Shown one piece after another: positions 8,491-17,663 of a DNA stretch of 64,000 nt; the first letter of the stretch is position 1, and each line of letters begins with the position of its first letter. The notes below the pieces were generated by a model. That model was given only the letters and a program-made list of their open reading frames with translations. It was not told where the DNA came from and made no database searches. The DNA is from an uncultured SAR324 cluster bacterium (lineage in GTDB: Bacteria; SAR324; NAC60-12). The stretch lies in the NCBI GenBank assembly GCA_905182865.1, contig CAJJCY010000004.1:124001-188000 (forward strand). Reading direction: 5' to 3'. The position numbers and the translations under genes were made by a program.

Positions 8491-10047
8491 TCAATAATTT
8501 GCATCCGGAAATGATTCTTTTCTTTGACGGATAAAGGCCAAAAGTGCTTCATCGACTGCGGGATCGATGGGTGGCATTTCATAATCATTGAGCATTTTTT
8601 TCCAAATTTTATTGGCTCGTTGTGCCGTATCCAAACTGCCGTCGGCTTCCCATTGTTCAAAGCTGTTGTTGTCGGCAACGCTGGACACGGTAAAACGCTG
8701 TTTCAAAATTGGCGCGTGTGTGAGTCGCATCCCAAAAAGTGTTTTCCTGGGCCGACTTCGCGAATGGCATCCAATGCCTGACCGTTTTCGCTCAGATCGA
8801 TACCCTTGCAGAAGGTATGAAATCATGCTCGCCTGATCGCAGTCCATAATGAATTTTTCGTAACCCATCGACAATCCTCCTTCAAGCCAACCTGCCGTGT
8901 GGAGCATGAAATTCACTCCGGCGAGCATGGCGTGTTGCAAAGTGTTGGCTGCTTCATAAGCTGCTTGCGCGTCAGCGATTTTTCCACTATTTAAACCGCC
9001 GCCGCTTCGGAAAGGAACCCCCAAACGCCTCGCCAAAGCAGCTACTATATAGAGCACCAATTGTGGTTCCGGAGTACCGAAAGTCGGTGCACCGGATTGC
9101 ATCGACATCGAACTGGAAAATGTGCCGAAAATCACTGGCGCACCTGGACGAACCAACTGTGCGAAAGCCATTCCCGAAAGTGCTTCTCCATAAAGTTGCG
9201 CCGCTGTTGCCGCCACTGTAACTGGCGACATGGCTCCGGCAATGCAAAATGGAGAAACAATGCAAGCTTGATTATTTAGGGCATAAACTTTCAATGCGCC
9301 GATCATGGTTGCGTCCCAAACCAACGGTGAATTAGCATTGATCAAACTAGTGATGACCGTGTTATTTTGTACAAATTCTTCTCCAAATAAAACCTTTGCC
9401 ATATCGACTGTATCTTGCGCCCGTTCCGGTGCAGTGACCGAACCCATGAACGGTTTGTCGCTGTAACGCATGTGCGTGTAAACCATGTCAAAATGTCGTT
9501 TATTGACAGGCAAATCAACCGGTTCGCAAATCGTTCCTCCGGAATGGTGCAAATAAGGAGTCGAATAAGCAAGTTTTACGAAATTCTGAAAATCTTCAAG
9601 TGTGGCATAACGCCTTCCTTTCTCTAAATCCCGTACAAACGGTGAACCGTAAGCCGGAACCAAAACCATGTTTTTTCCACCGATCCGGACGTTCCTTTCC
9701 GGATTTCTGGCGTGTTGCGTGAATTCTGCTGGTGCATTGTCCTGAATTAATTTTTTGCATAATCCTTTGGGAATTCGGACACGCTCACCGTCAATATCTG
9801 CTCCGGCTGTTTTCCACATTTGCAAAGCTTCAGGGTCGCCTCGGAATTCAACACCAATTTCCTGCAAAATAGTTTCCGCATTGTTTTCAATCAAGGACAA
9901 TCCTTCCTCATCCAATATTTCATAAACTGGAACTTTGCGGGTAATGTACGGAACTCCTTTCGTCACCGGTGCACTTCGCTTGGCCTGTTTTGCTGCTCTT
10001 CCACCGCTGGAACGTCCTGTACGACCTCTATGTTTTCGATCTGCCAT
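8491..10047 (-). CDS. MttB-family methylamine:corrinoid methyltransferase, copy 1
   Basis: The 518-codon frame encodes a non-pyrrolysine MttB-superfamily enzyme, the type that transfers a methyl group from quaternary amines such as glycine betaine to a corrinoid protein. The N-terminus is basic (MADRKHRGRTGRSSGGR). Typical segments are YGSPFVRDLEKGRRYATLEDF, SGGTICEPVDLPVNKRHFD, INANSPLVWDATM, GTFSSSMSMQSGAPTFGTPE and AAGWLEGGL-like HTAGWLEGGLSMGYEK. Between about 8690 and 8805 the frame is wrong. The expected family sequence (GIDLSENGQALDAIREVGPG, then HFLGCDSH, then NFETAFYR) lies in the other two frames. Three one-base shifts near 8804, 8718 and 8690 cancel out. No in-frame TAG is present. 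Confidence 0.9.
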   Translation of the reverse strand: MADRKHRGRTGRSSGGRAAKQAKRSAPVTKGVPYITRKVPVYEILDEEGLSLIENNAETILQEIGVEFRGDPEALQMWKTAGADIDGERVRIPKGLCKKLIQDNAPAEFTQHARNPERNVRIGGKNMVLVPAYGSPFVRDLEKGRRYATLEDFQNFVKLAYSTPYLHHSGGTICEPVDLPVNKRHFDMVYTHMRYSDKPFMGSVTAPERAQDTVDMAKVLFGEEFVQNNTVITSLINANSPLVWDATMIGALKVYALNNQACIVSPFCIAGAMSPVTVAATAAQLYGEALSGMAFAQLVRPGAPVIFGTFSSSMSMQSGAPTFGTPEPQLVLYIVAALARRLGVPFRSGGGLNSGKIADAQAAYEAANTLQHAMLAGVNFMLHTAGWLEGGLSMGYEKFIMDCDQASMISYLLQGYRSERKRSGIGCHSRSRPRKTLFGMRLTHAPILKQRFTVSSVADNNSFEQWEADGSLDTAQRANKIWKKMLNDYEMPPIDPAVDEALLAFIRQRKESFPDANY

Positions 10048-10058
10048 GATTTATCCAA

Positions 10059-10970
10059 TTATTGCATTGTTTTGACTGTCACAGTTTGAAGTTTTTTTTT
10101 AAATATTTCAATTCCTGAAAAAGTCTGAAAGAGAATCGCTGAGAGCAAAATTGCCCCTCCAATCATGGTCAACGATGTCGGTAATTCACTAAAAAACATC
10201 CAAGCCCAAATCGGTCCCAAAATAATTTCTAACAAACTGAGTAAAACCAATTCTGCCGCTTGCATTTTGTGTGATCCTGCAACATACAAAACCATTCCTA
10301 AGCCCAGCCCAAATGCTCCAAATCCTGTGGCTATAAATAAATCGTTACGCGAGATAGAAAGTCCTTCGTTTAAAATCACTGCTGCAAACGCACTGAAAAA
10401 TACCGTAAACAGTCCTGCATAACAAACAGTGGGCAACATATTTTCATTTTTTCCCCAGCGTAGCGAAACGGTAAAACCCGCAAAACCTACTGCAGCTGCA
10501 AAAGCAGTTAAATTACCAAAAAGTTTATCTCCCGACAATCCATCCTGGATCATGAGCAGGATGCCAATAGCGGCTGCTGTCATGGCAGTCCATTGAGTTT
10601 TATCAATCCTCTCTCTTAATAAAATCCATCCAAATAATCCGGCAATGAAAGGGGCGGAACTCAACATAAAAAGAGTGTTTGCAATCGTTGTATGAGTGAC
10701 TGAAAAAACAAACGTAACAAAAGCTAAAGAGAGAAACAGTCCTCCAATTACACTCGCAATCCCGGCTTTTTTAAACTGAGTTATGGTATTTGGACTTTTA
10801 ATTCTTATCAGTAAAAACAGAGCAGTTACTAATGCCATTGAGCGGTAAAACAAAAATTGCCACTCAGAAGCACCCTCCAACAATCGTATCAGTGGGCCTC
10901 CGGTACTCCATAGCACTCCTGCGATAATGGCAAATAATCGGCCCTGTGTAATAGAAGTTGTTGTAAACAA
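10059..10970 (-). CDS. EamA/DMT-family membrane transporter
   Basis: A 303-residue, intact 10-helix drug/metabolite transporter with two EamA repeats. It starts GRLFAIIAGVLWSTGGPLIRLLEG, contains ANTLFMLSSAPFIAGLFGWILLRERID in the first half, and has the second-repeat glycine-rich helices FGAFGLGLGMVLYVAGSHKM and LLSLLEIILGPIWAWMFFSE. These transporters usually export amino acids or related metabolites; the substrate is not visible. The ATG at 10970 has no strong ribosome site. It ends 11 bases before mttB copy 1 and starts next to the duplicated regulatory region at 11.05-11.36 kb. It may therefore head the minus-strand operon running down to fhs. Confidence 0.9.
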   Translation of the reverse strand: MFTTTSITQGRLFAIIAGVLWSTGGPLIRLLEGASEWQFLFYRSMALVTALFLLIRIKSPNTITQFKKAGIASVIGGLFLSLAFVTFVFSVTHTTIANTLFMLSSAPFIAGLFGWILLRERIDKTQWTAMTAAAIGILLMIQDGLSGDKLFGNLTAFAAAVGFAGFTVSLRWGKNENMLPTVCYAGLFTVFFSAFAAVILNEGLSISRNDLFIATGFGAFGLGLGMVLYVAGSHKMQAAELVLLSLLEIILGPIWAWMFFSELPTSLTMIGGAILLSAILFQTFSGIEIFKKKLQTVTVKTMQ

Positions 10971-11054
10971 AATTGCCTATTTCAATATTGAAGGAAATGT
11001 TTCGTTTATTTTATAGTTCTTAATAAGGTATTCTGAATCCACCGGAACTATTCT

Positions 11055-11360
11055 GCATACCCGATGCCAAACTATAAAACATTGAAAATACAGTATAAAA
11101 TTATATTATATTAAAAAACAGGAACTTACAGTTCTGCTAACTTAAGTGAAGAATTGGCTAAAAATAGGCATCTTAAATGTATTATCTTGCAAATACAATA
11201 ATCTTATTAAATTAACTAATAATATTAAATACATAAATACTAATTGATTTAACTATATCTTCATCTTTACTGATCTACAAAAACGGAACCATTAGTTCCT
11301 AAATGCAAATTATAAGAATTAAGAGTTCCGATATAATGCTGATGAGCAGACATTATTAAT
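11055..11360. promoter_or_regulatory. Duplicated intergenic regulatory region, copy A, with GAAC-N5-GTTC inverted repeats
   Basis: This AT-rich segment is collinear with 22644-22945. Both begin with a GCATAC...ATGCCAA...TATAAA block (11055-11078, 20 of 24 bases matching). Exactly 66 bases later each has an inverted repeat: here GGAAC-TTACA-GTTCT at 11121-11135. A second inverted repeat, GGAAC-CATTA-GTTCC, lies at 11285-11299, followed by ATAAGAATT and TTCCGAT. It lies between the divergent EamA transporter (-) and the racemase-like/betA unit (+). The repeats resemble regulator operators, but no regulator gene is nearby. Confidence 0.55.
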
Positions 11361-11706
11361 AAAAGATACCTGATTATTGCGTTATTTCTGTTAAAATATA
11401 ACGAAGTCCTTTAAAGACCTAAAACCTTGTCATTTAGTACGAAGCGAGAAATCCGGAACAAGCTTCTAAACTAATATCATGAAGATTCCTACCTATGGTC
11501 GAAATCCCAGTGTTGATTTCAGACTTATTGCGAGACCGTCATATGTATTCGAGTATTAACTTGAATGCTTGCGCCTTGTGCTTGAGAAAAATGATTGTTA
11601 GTATCCCTGTTACATAATCAACTAAGTTTTTAGATTTAATATTTGTCTTTGAATTATTCTAAAAAGACTACGATTAATTTGTTTACACTTAAGTGGATCT
11701 ACCAAG
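11361..11706. other. Non-coding spacer before the racemase-like gene, with a possible degenerate palindromic repeat
   Basis: No convincing coding frame is seen. At 11426-11462 a segment begins CTTGTCATTT, continues with ACGAAGCGAGAAATCCGG and ends in ACAAG. It resembles the start of the dispersed element at 19420-19530. No clear ribosome-binding site precedes the ATG at 11707. Confidence 0.3.
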
Positions 11707-12477
11707 ATGAGTCAAAATAGTATTTTAGAGTTAGAGTTTAAGACTGATACAGGCCTTGGAAACAGGGCAAATATCGGTATTATTGTGCTTAGAACAGATC
11801 AAACTCTGGAACATGAATTTGCTAATTTATTAGATCTGGCAGGTGTCGCGCTTTATCATTCGCGTATTCCCAACGAAATGGAAGTAACGAAGGAAAATCT
11901 GGCTAACATGGAAAAAGAATTGCCGGTTGCAGCAGCTTTGCTTCCTGCCTTATTCAATTTTGATGTAATCGGCTATGGCTGTACTTCTGGTTCAACTATT
12001 ATTGGTGAAAAGAATGTTGAAAAGGCGATCCAAGTTGTACATCCCGATGTACCTACCTCAAATCCCTTGACTGCCTGTAAAGCTGCTTTAAAAGCACTTG
12101 GAGTCAAGCGTGTTGCTTTTCTTACTCCATACGATCCAGGAATTACTACTACAATGCGAGATAATCTTCTAGTTTCCGGCTTTGAAATTCCAGTAACAGG
12201 ATCTTTTTTTGAATCTGACGATTTTGTTGTCGGACGTATTGATCCAGAATCAATTCTTGAGGCAATTGAAAAGATTGGTGCTCGAGATGATTGTGATGGT
12301 GTGTTTGTTTCTTGCACAAATTTGCGGGTAGCATCAATTATCGAAACGGCAGAAGCACGTCTGGGTAAACCTGTCACCTCAAGCAATCATGCTCTGGCCT
12401 GGCATTTACTCCGTTTAGCTGGTATTCAGGATTGTCCTGAAAACTTTGGCAGTCTTTTCCAGGTGCAGTTAAATTAA
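11707..12477 (+). CDS. Maleate isomerase/Asp-Glu racemase superfamily protein (EutA-like)
   Basis: A 256-residue protein of the Asp/Glu racemase superfamily, closest in pattern to maleate cis-trans isomerase, arylmalonate decarboxylase and ectoine-utilisation EutA proteins. The two catalytic-type cysteines lie in IGYGCTSGSTIIG (about residue 97) and GVFVSCTNLR (about residue 200). ANIGIIVLRTDQTLEHEF and VAFLTPYDPGITTTMRDNL are also family-like. It is followed after 38 bases by choline dehydrogenase, so the two are probably cotranscribed. The substrate is not known from sequence. It could act on a dicarboxylate or amino acid released during osmolyte breakdown. Confidence 0.8.
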   Translation: MSQNSILELEFKTDTGLGNRANIGIIVLRTDQTLEHEFANLLDLAGVALYHSRIPNEMEVTKENLANMEKELPVAAALLPALFNFDVIGYGCTSGSTIIGEKNVEKAIQVVHPDVPTSNPLTACKAALKALGVKRVAFLTPYDPGITTTMRDNLLVSGFEIPVTGSFFESDDFVVGRIDPESILEAIEKIGARDDCDGVFVSCTNLRVASIIETAEARLGKPVTSSNHALAWHLLRLAGIQDCPENFGSLFQVQLN

Positions 12478-12515
12478 CATGATGAATAATCAACCAAGCT
12501 AAATAAAGTTACAGT

Positions 12516-14195
12516 ATGCCAAAAAGTATTTACGATACAGTCATCATTGGCGGTGGTTCCGCCGGTTGTGCATTGGCAAACCGTTTGAGCGAGGATCCTT
12601 CACACAAAGTCTTAGTACTGGAAGCAGGCAGGCCGGATTATATCTGGGACATTTTTATCCACATGCCTGCAGGCTTAACATTTCCTATTGGCAACAAATA
12701 CTACGATTGGTGTTATGAATCAGAACCGGAACCTTTCATGAACAACAGGCGCATTTCCCATGGGCGTGGTAAAGTGCTTGGAGGATCGAGCAGTATTAAC
12801 GGTATGATTTTTCAGCGTGGAAATCCGATGGACTACCAGCGCTGGGCCGGTGATTCCGGCATGGAAAATTGGGATTACACGCACTGTCTGCCATATTTCA
12901 AACGTATGGAAAATTGTTTGGCAGGCGGTGATGATTTCCGGGGCACTGACGGACCATTGATTATGGAAAGAGGTCCTTGCGAAAATCCTTTGTTCAGTGC
13001 GTTTTTTGAAGCCGTACAGGAAGCGGGTTATCCTTTAACTGACGATGTTAACGGTTACAAACAGGAAGGTTTTGCGCGTTTTGACCGGAACGTACATCGC
13101 GGACGGCGAATGAGTGCGGCACGGGCATATCTGCATCCGATTAAAAAGCGTCCGAATCTCACGATTCAGTGCCGGACACTGACTACCAAAATTCTATTTG
13201 AAGGTAAAAACCCCGCGGCTCAAACTCGTGCTGTCGGTGTAGAGTTCTCCAGAAGTCAGGGACGATCAGAAAAAGTATATGCTGGAGAGATCATTTGTTG
13301 TGGAGGGGCAATAAACTCACCACAGCTTTTGCAGCTTTCCGGAATAGGAAATGCTGAGGACTTGGAAAAACTTGGAATTGATGTTGTGCAGGATTTGCCG
13401 GGAGTGGGGGAAAATATGCAGGATCATTTAGAGGTTTATATTCAATATGCCTGTAAAAAACCTGTATCCATGTCTCCGGCTTTAAAATGGTGGAACAAAC
13501 CCTGGATCGGTTATCAATGGCTTTTTCACCGCAAAGGCCCGGCTGCCACCAATCATTTTGAGGCAGGGGGTTTCATCCGGAGTAACGAACACGAAAAATA
13601 CCCAAACATCATGTTTCACTTTTTACCGCTTGCTATCCGTTATGATGGATCATCTCCCGGAACAGGACATGGTTACCAGGTCCATGTTGGACCAATGTAT
13701 TCCGATGCGCAAGGCTCAGTTAAAATTCAGTCCACTGACCCTAGAGTATATCCCAAACTACGCTTTAATTATTTGTCTACCGAGCAGGACCGCCGGGAGT
13801 GGGGTGAAGCGGTGCGTTGTGCACGAAATATTTTGAATCAACCGGCTTTTGATGAATTCAATGCCGGAGAGTTGTCACCCGGACCGCAAGTTGAGAGTGA
13901 CGAAGAAGTATTGAATTGGGTTGCCAAAGATGGAGAAACCGCGCTTCATCCATCTTGTACCTGTAAAATGGGGACAGACGACATGTCAGTTGTGAATCCA
14001 GAAAGTATGAAGGTTCACGGAGTAGAAAGCCTGCTAGTGGTTGACGCTTCCGTGATGCCCTACATAACTAACGGAAACATCTATGCGCCGGTGATGATGC
14101 TGGCAGAAAAAGCCGCAGACTTGATTTTGGGGAATTCTCCGCTTCCGCTGAAGATGTTGAGTATTATCGTACAGCATTGGAATAGCTTCTCTTAA
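12516..14195 (+). CDS. betA: Choline dehydrogenase (GMC oxidoreductase)
   Basis: An FAD-dependent GMC-family enzyme of 559 residues that oxidises choline, and often betaine aldehyde, toward glycine betaine. The FAD motif is [17 protein letters not shown] at residues 9-25. GMC signature regions are [16 protein letters not shown] near residue 85 and [14 protein letters not shown] [17 protein letters not shown] near 265. The C-terminus carries [10 protein letters not shown], characteristic of BetA and bearing the catalytic His, and [17 protein letters not shown]. It supplies betaine to the catabolic genes around it. No betaine aldehyde dehydrogenase (BetB) is in this window. The ATG at 12516 gives the normal N-terminus; the C-terminus is about 15 residues longer than usual. 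Confidence 0.92.
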   Translation: MPKSIYDTVIIGGGSAGCALANRLSEDPSHKVLVLEAGRPDYIWDIFIHMPAGLTFPIGNKYYDWCYESEPEPFMNNRRISHGRGKVLGGSSSINGMIFQRGNPMDYQRWAGDSGMENWDYTHCLPYFKRMENCLAGGDDFRGTDGPLIMERGPCENPLFSAFFEAVQEAGYPLTDDVNGYKQEGFARFDRNVHRGRRMSAARAYLHPIKKRPNLTIQCRTLTTKILFEGKNPAAQTRAVGVEFSRSQGRSEKVYAGEIICCGGAINSPQLLQLSGIGNAEDLEKLGIDVVQDLPGVGENMQDHLEVYIQYACKKPVSMSPALKWWNKPWIGYQWLFHRKGPAATNHFEAGGFIRSNEHEKYPNIMFHFLPLAIRYDGSSPGTGHGYQVHVGPMYSDAQGSVKIQSTDPRVYPKLRFNYLSTEQDRREWGEAVRCARNILNQPAFDEFNAGELSPGPQVESDEEVLNWVAKDGETALHPSCTCKMGTDDMSVVNPESMKVHGVESLLVVDASVMPYITNGNIYAPVMMLAEKAADLILGNSPLPLKMLSIIVQHWNSFS

Positions 14196-14239
14196 AATAG
14201 TCCGGAAATGCAACTTATACTACAAGAACAGATTAGCAA

Positions 14240-15100
14240 ATGATTAAAGACTGGTCTTCAACATTCGAAATAACCAAAAAATATCTCAGATATCTTTTCA
14301 AGCGTTTTAAAGAAGACAGGATCATAGTCTACTCCGGATATCTTTCATTTGTCACACTTCTTTCGATCGTACCGCTGCTGGCGGTCATATTTTCGGTCTT
14401 TTCTCTTTTTCCTGTTTTTCAGGATTGGCGGGGTGAAGTGGAATCATTTGTCTTCAAGAATTTTGTGCCTACTCTGGGAGAATCGATTCAGGGCTATCTC
14501 ATTCGATTTGTGGAAAATGCAACCAATATGACATCGTTAGGTCTTGTGGCCCTCTTTCTGGTGGCCTTGCTGCTGATTTCTTCGATAGACCACACATTAA
14601 ATCACATTTGGCGAGTACGCAAAAACCGTCGCCAACTAGTCTCCTTTTCGATATACGGAGTAGTACTGACGCTTGGTCCTGTTCTGATAGGTATCAGTCT
14701 TCTGACAACCTCCTATCTGTTCTCTTTAACCGGTTTTGAGGATAACACCCTGCTTGCCGTCCGTAAGTTGTTTATAGCGTTTCTTCCTTATCTAGGATCC
14801 TTCTCGTCATTCCTGCTGATTTATTTGCTGGTACCACACACCCGCGTTCATTTCTGGAGTGCTCTAAGTGGAGCAATGATCGCCTCAGTTTTGTTTGAGC
14901 TTTCCAAATCCGCCTTTGCCATTTATTTCACTCATTTCCCGGTTTATAAGGAAATTTATGGTGCTCTGGCCATAATACCACTGCTTTTCGTTTGGATCTT
15001 TATTTCCTGGGTAGTTATTCTGGTAGGTGCTCAAGTAGCGGCGAGTCTGGATGGTTTTCTGGATGAAGAGAGAACATTAGCAAATGAAGATGCCGAATAG
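14240..15100 (+). CDS. YihY/BrkB-family inner-membrane protein
   Basis: A 286-residue polytopic membrane protein of the YihY/UPF0761 family (formerly misnamed ribonuclease BN). Family features are YSGYLSFVTLLSIVPLLAVIFSVFS in the first helix, SLGLVALFLVALLLISSIDHTLNHIWRVRKNR, and the C-terminal VHFWSALSGAMIASVLFELSKSAFAIYF with YGALAIIPLLFVWIFISW. Six helices are expected. Function of the family is unsettled. It starts 45 bases after betA on the same strand and ends convergent with the flavoprotein gene at 15221. It is probably a bystander in the betaine island. Confidence 0.88.
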   Translation: MIKDWSSTFEITKKYLRYLFKRFKEDRIIVYSGYLSFVTLLSIVPLLAVIFSVFSLFPVFQDWRGEVESFVFKNFVPTLGESIQGYLIRFVENATNMTSLGLVALFLVALLLISSIDHTLNHIWRVRKNRRQLVSFSIYGVVLTLGPVLIGISLLTTSYLFSLTGFEDNTLLAVRKLFIAFLPYLGSFSSFLLIYLLVPHTRVHFWSALSGAMIASVLFELSKSAFAIYFTHFPVYKEIYGALAIIPLLFVWIFISWVVILVGAQVAASLDGFLDEERTLANEDAE

Positions 15101-15220
15101 ACACGTTATAATGCAATGAAATAATTCGATCAAAGTGGAAAAACCAAGAAATTATTAAAAGGAAACAACTTGGAAAGATCTATTAAATTCTCTACGGTCA
15201 ACAGTATTGAGGATCACAAA

Positions 15221-17647
15221 TCAAACGTCACGCAAGCGTAAATTTTGCGGATCATAAGCTGCCTCTTTGAGAACAGTTGCGGAGCAGTTATGGCCAAGAA
15301 CACGGATTTCAAATTTAGTTCCAGGTTCGGCAAATTTAGGTTGAACATAGGCAAATGCAAGACTTTGACTGACGGTGTGTCCGTAGGCTCCGCTGGTGGT
15401 GACACCGATTATATTTTCGCCAGAAGGAGCTTTCGGATTCAAAACCGTTTCGTTGCCGAGACAATCTGAATCGGCAGTTTCCACAGAAACATAAACCAGT
15501 TTTGTGTTCACACCCAGCAATTTTCTAGAAAGCGTGGCTTCGCGTCCGAGGAAGCATTTGCTGAAATCGACGAAACGATCCAATCCGGCTTCCATAGGTG
15601 TAATTTCGGTGGTCAATTCGCTGCCCCAACCTTTGTATGCTTTTTCCATGCGCAACGAATTCATCGCATAGGTGCCGAAGTTTGCGATGCCGAATTCCTC
15701 CCCGGCTTCCATGATAGCGTCATAAAGCGTTTCCATCTTGTCCATAGGATGGTGCAGTTCCCAGCCAAGTTCGCCCACATAAGAAACCCGCAGGGCGTGC
15801 AGTGGAATTCCGGAAACTTCGATTGACTTCCCACGCATCCACCGAAATTCTTTGTTGCTCAAATCTGCATCAGTCAGTTTGGAAAGGACATCTCGTGAAC
15901 GCGGTCCGGTAAGCACCAACACACCGTAATCATCGGTGACGTTGCTGATGTTTACATTTTCTTCAGGCAATATGTGTTGTGAAAACCAGTCATAATCGTG
16001 AATTTCGGCAACAGCAGCGGATAGGACATAAAATAAATTATCTTCTAAACGCGTAATGGTGGCTTCGCCTTCGATACCGCCCAATTCTGTGAGCATGTGA
16101 ACTAAGGACACACCGCCGATTTTCGGAATACGATTGGCGCAAATACGATTCAGAAAATTTTCTGCGTCATTGCCGGAAATTTCATATTTGGCAAAACTGG
16201 TCATATCAATCAAACCGACTCTTTCCCGCACTGCCCGACATTCTTCGGCAACGGCGGAAAATGAATTATTGCGCCGGAAACTGTATTGCTCACCTTCGCC
16301 TTTTTGGTCAAACCATTTCGCCCGTTCCCAACCGAAAGTTTCCGCAAAAACAGCACCTATTGATTTCAGTTTTTCATAAATCGGAGTGGTTCGCACCGGA
16401 CGACCGGCAGAACGAAATTCACCGGGATAGTGCGTTGCATACATGTGTTCGTATTCGTCAATGGATTTATCGAGGGTGTATTTTCCGCAAGCCCAATCTC
16501 CGTAACGGCGCGGATCCATTTCGCGCACATTGATTTCGGTTTGTCCGTGAACCATCCATTGCGCCAGATATTTTCCGCAACCCGGACCTTGCGTGATGCC
16601 GATGCTGGCGGCGCAACACATCCAATGATTTCGTAATCCCGGAGCCGGGCCGAGTAAGAAATTTCCGTCCGGAGTATGCGTTATCGGACCACTGACTACT
16701 TTCTTGATTCCGGCAGTTTCAAAAACAGGAAGACTCTTTGCGGCCTCAGCCAAATGCGGTTCAAGGCGTTCCAAATCCGGAGGCAAAAGCGCATTGTCAA
16801 ATCCCCAGTCGATGCCGTTCAAACCCCACGCTTCGGCTTGCATTTCATACGGCCCGATAATCAAACCGCTTTGCTCCTGCCGATAATAGCAAGAAGATCG
16901 TGGGTCGCGCACCACCGGAAGTTCGGTTGCAAGCTTGGCAACTTCCGGAATACTTTCGGTCATTAAATATTGATGAACCATGTTGACCATCGGCAATTTG
17001 AGTCCCACCATTTCCGCAACTTGCGAACAAAACGAACCTGCCGCATTGACTAAATGTTCACAAACAATTGTTCCGTTTTCCGTAACCACTTCCCATTCTC
17101 CGGAAGGTAAAGCATTGATGTCCGTAACACGATTATTGCGGTAAATTTGCGCTCCGCGATTTTTGGCGCCGATGGCCATAGCATTTGTGACACCGCTGGG
17201 ATCGGTGTGTCCGTCTCCTGTGGTGTGTGCCCCCAGCAAAACGCCGTCGGTGTTCAGCAGAGGATGCACTTTCTTAATTTCATCCGGCCCCAGCAAATGA
17301 CATTCCACGCCGATTTGATCGAGAATGCCTTTGACATAATGAAACCAATCGACTTGGTCTTGATTGATGGCCAACCGCACCGAACCACAACCGTGCCAAC
17401 CCGTGGCTTGTCCGGTTTCGGCTTCCAGTTTTTTGTATAGTTCTGAGCTGTAATAATGGATTTTTGCCATACTCAAGGAGCCGATAAAATGCGGAATTAA
17501 TCCAGCGGCATGCCAAGTTGAACCGGAAGTCAATTCTCCTTTTTCCACCAAAACGACATCGTTCCAGCCCTCTTTTGTCAAGTGATACAACAGACCCACG
17601 CCCATTGCTCCGCCACCGATGATGACGACTCTTGCGTGTGTTTCTAT
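15221..17647 (-). CDS. Dimethylglycine/sarcosine dehydrogenase-like flavoprotein with GcvT domain, copy 1
   Basis: About 808 residues: an N-terminal DAO-type FAD domain, then a C-terminal aminomethyltransferase (GcvT-like, folate-binding) domain, as in DMGDH and sarcosine dehydrogenase. It would oxidise N-methylglycines and pass the methyl group to THF as methylene-THF. The flavin motif VVIIGGGAMGVGLLYHL starts before the first ATG (17605), so the true start must be upstream. The only suitably placed codon is ATA at 17647, just after TTTGGAGGAAAT. SGSTWHAAG carries the His that binds FAD covalently in relatives. The GcvT part includes MTSFAKYEISGNDAENFLNRIC and YVGELGWELHHP. It lies 16 bases after mttB copy 2. 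Confidence 0.9.
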   Translation of the reverse strand: METHARVVIIGGGAMGVGLLYHLTKEGWNDVVLVEKGELTSGSTWHAAGLIPHFIGSLSMAKIHYYSSELYKKLEAETGQATGWHGCGSVRLAINQDQVDWFHYVKGILDQIGVECHLLGPDEIKKVHPLLNTDGVLLGAHTTGDGHTDPSGVTNAMAIGAKNRGAQIYRNNRVTDINALPSGEWEVVTENGTIVCEHLVNAAGSFCSQVAEMVGLKLPMVNMVHQYLMTESIPEVAKLATELPVVRDPRSSCYYRQEQSGLIIGPYEMQAEAWGLNGIDWGFDNALLPPDLERLEPHLAEAAKSLPVFETAGIKKVVSGPITHTPDGNFLLGPAPGLRNHWMCCAASIGITQGPGCGKYLAQWMVHGQTEINVREMDPRRYGDWACGKYTLDKSIDEYEHMYATHYPGEFRSAGRPVRTTPIYEKLKSIGAVFAETFGWERAKWFDQKGEGEQYSFRRNNSFSAVAEECRAVRERVGLIDMTSFAKYEISGNDAENFLNRICANRIPKIGGVSLVHMLTELGGIEGEATITRLEDNLFYVLSAAVAEIHDYDWFSQHILPEENVNISNVTDDYGVLVLTGPRSRDVLSKLTDADLSNKEFRWMRGKSIEVSGIPLHALRVSYVGELGWELHHPMDKMETLYDAIMEAGEEFGIANFGTYAMNSLRMEKAYKGWGSELTTEITPMEAGLDRFVDFSKCFLGREATLSRKLLGVNTKLVYVSVETADSDCLGNETVLNPKAPSGENIIGVTTSGAYGHTVSQSLAFAYVQPKFAEPGTKFEIRVLGHNCSATVLKEAAYDPQNLRLRDV

Positions 17648-17663
17648 ATTTCCTCCAAAATAT

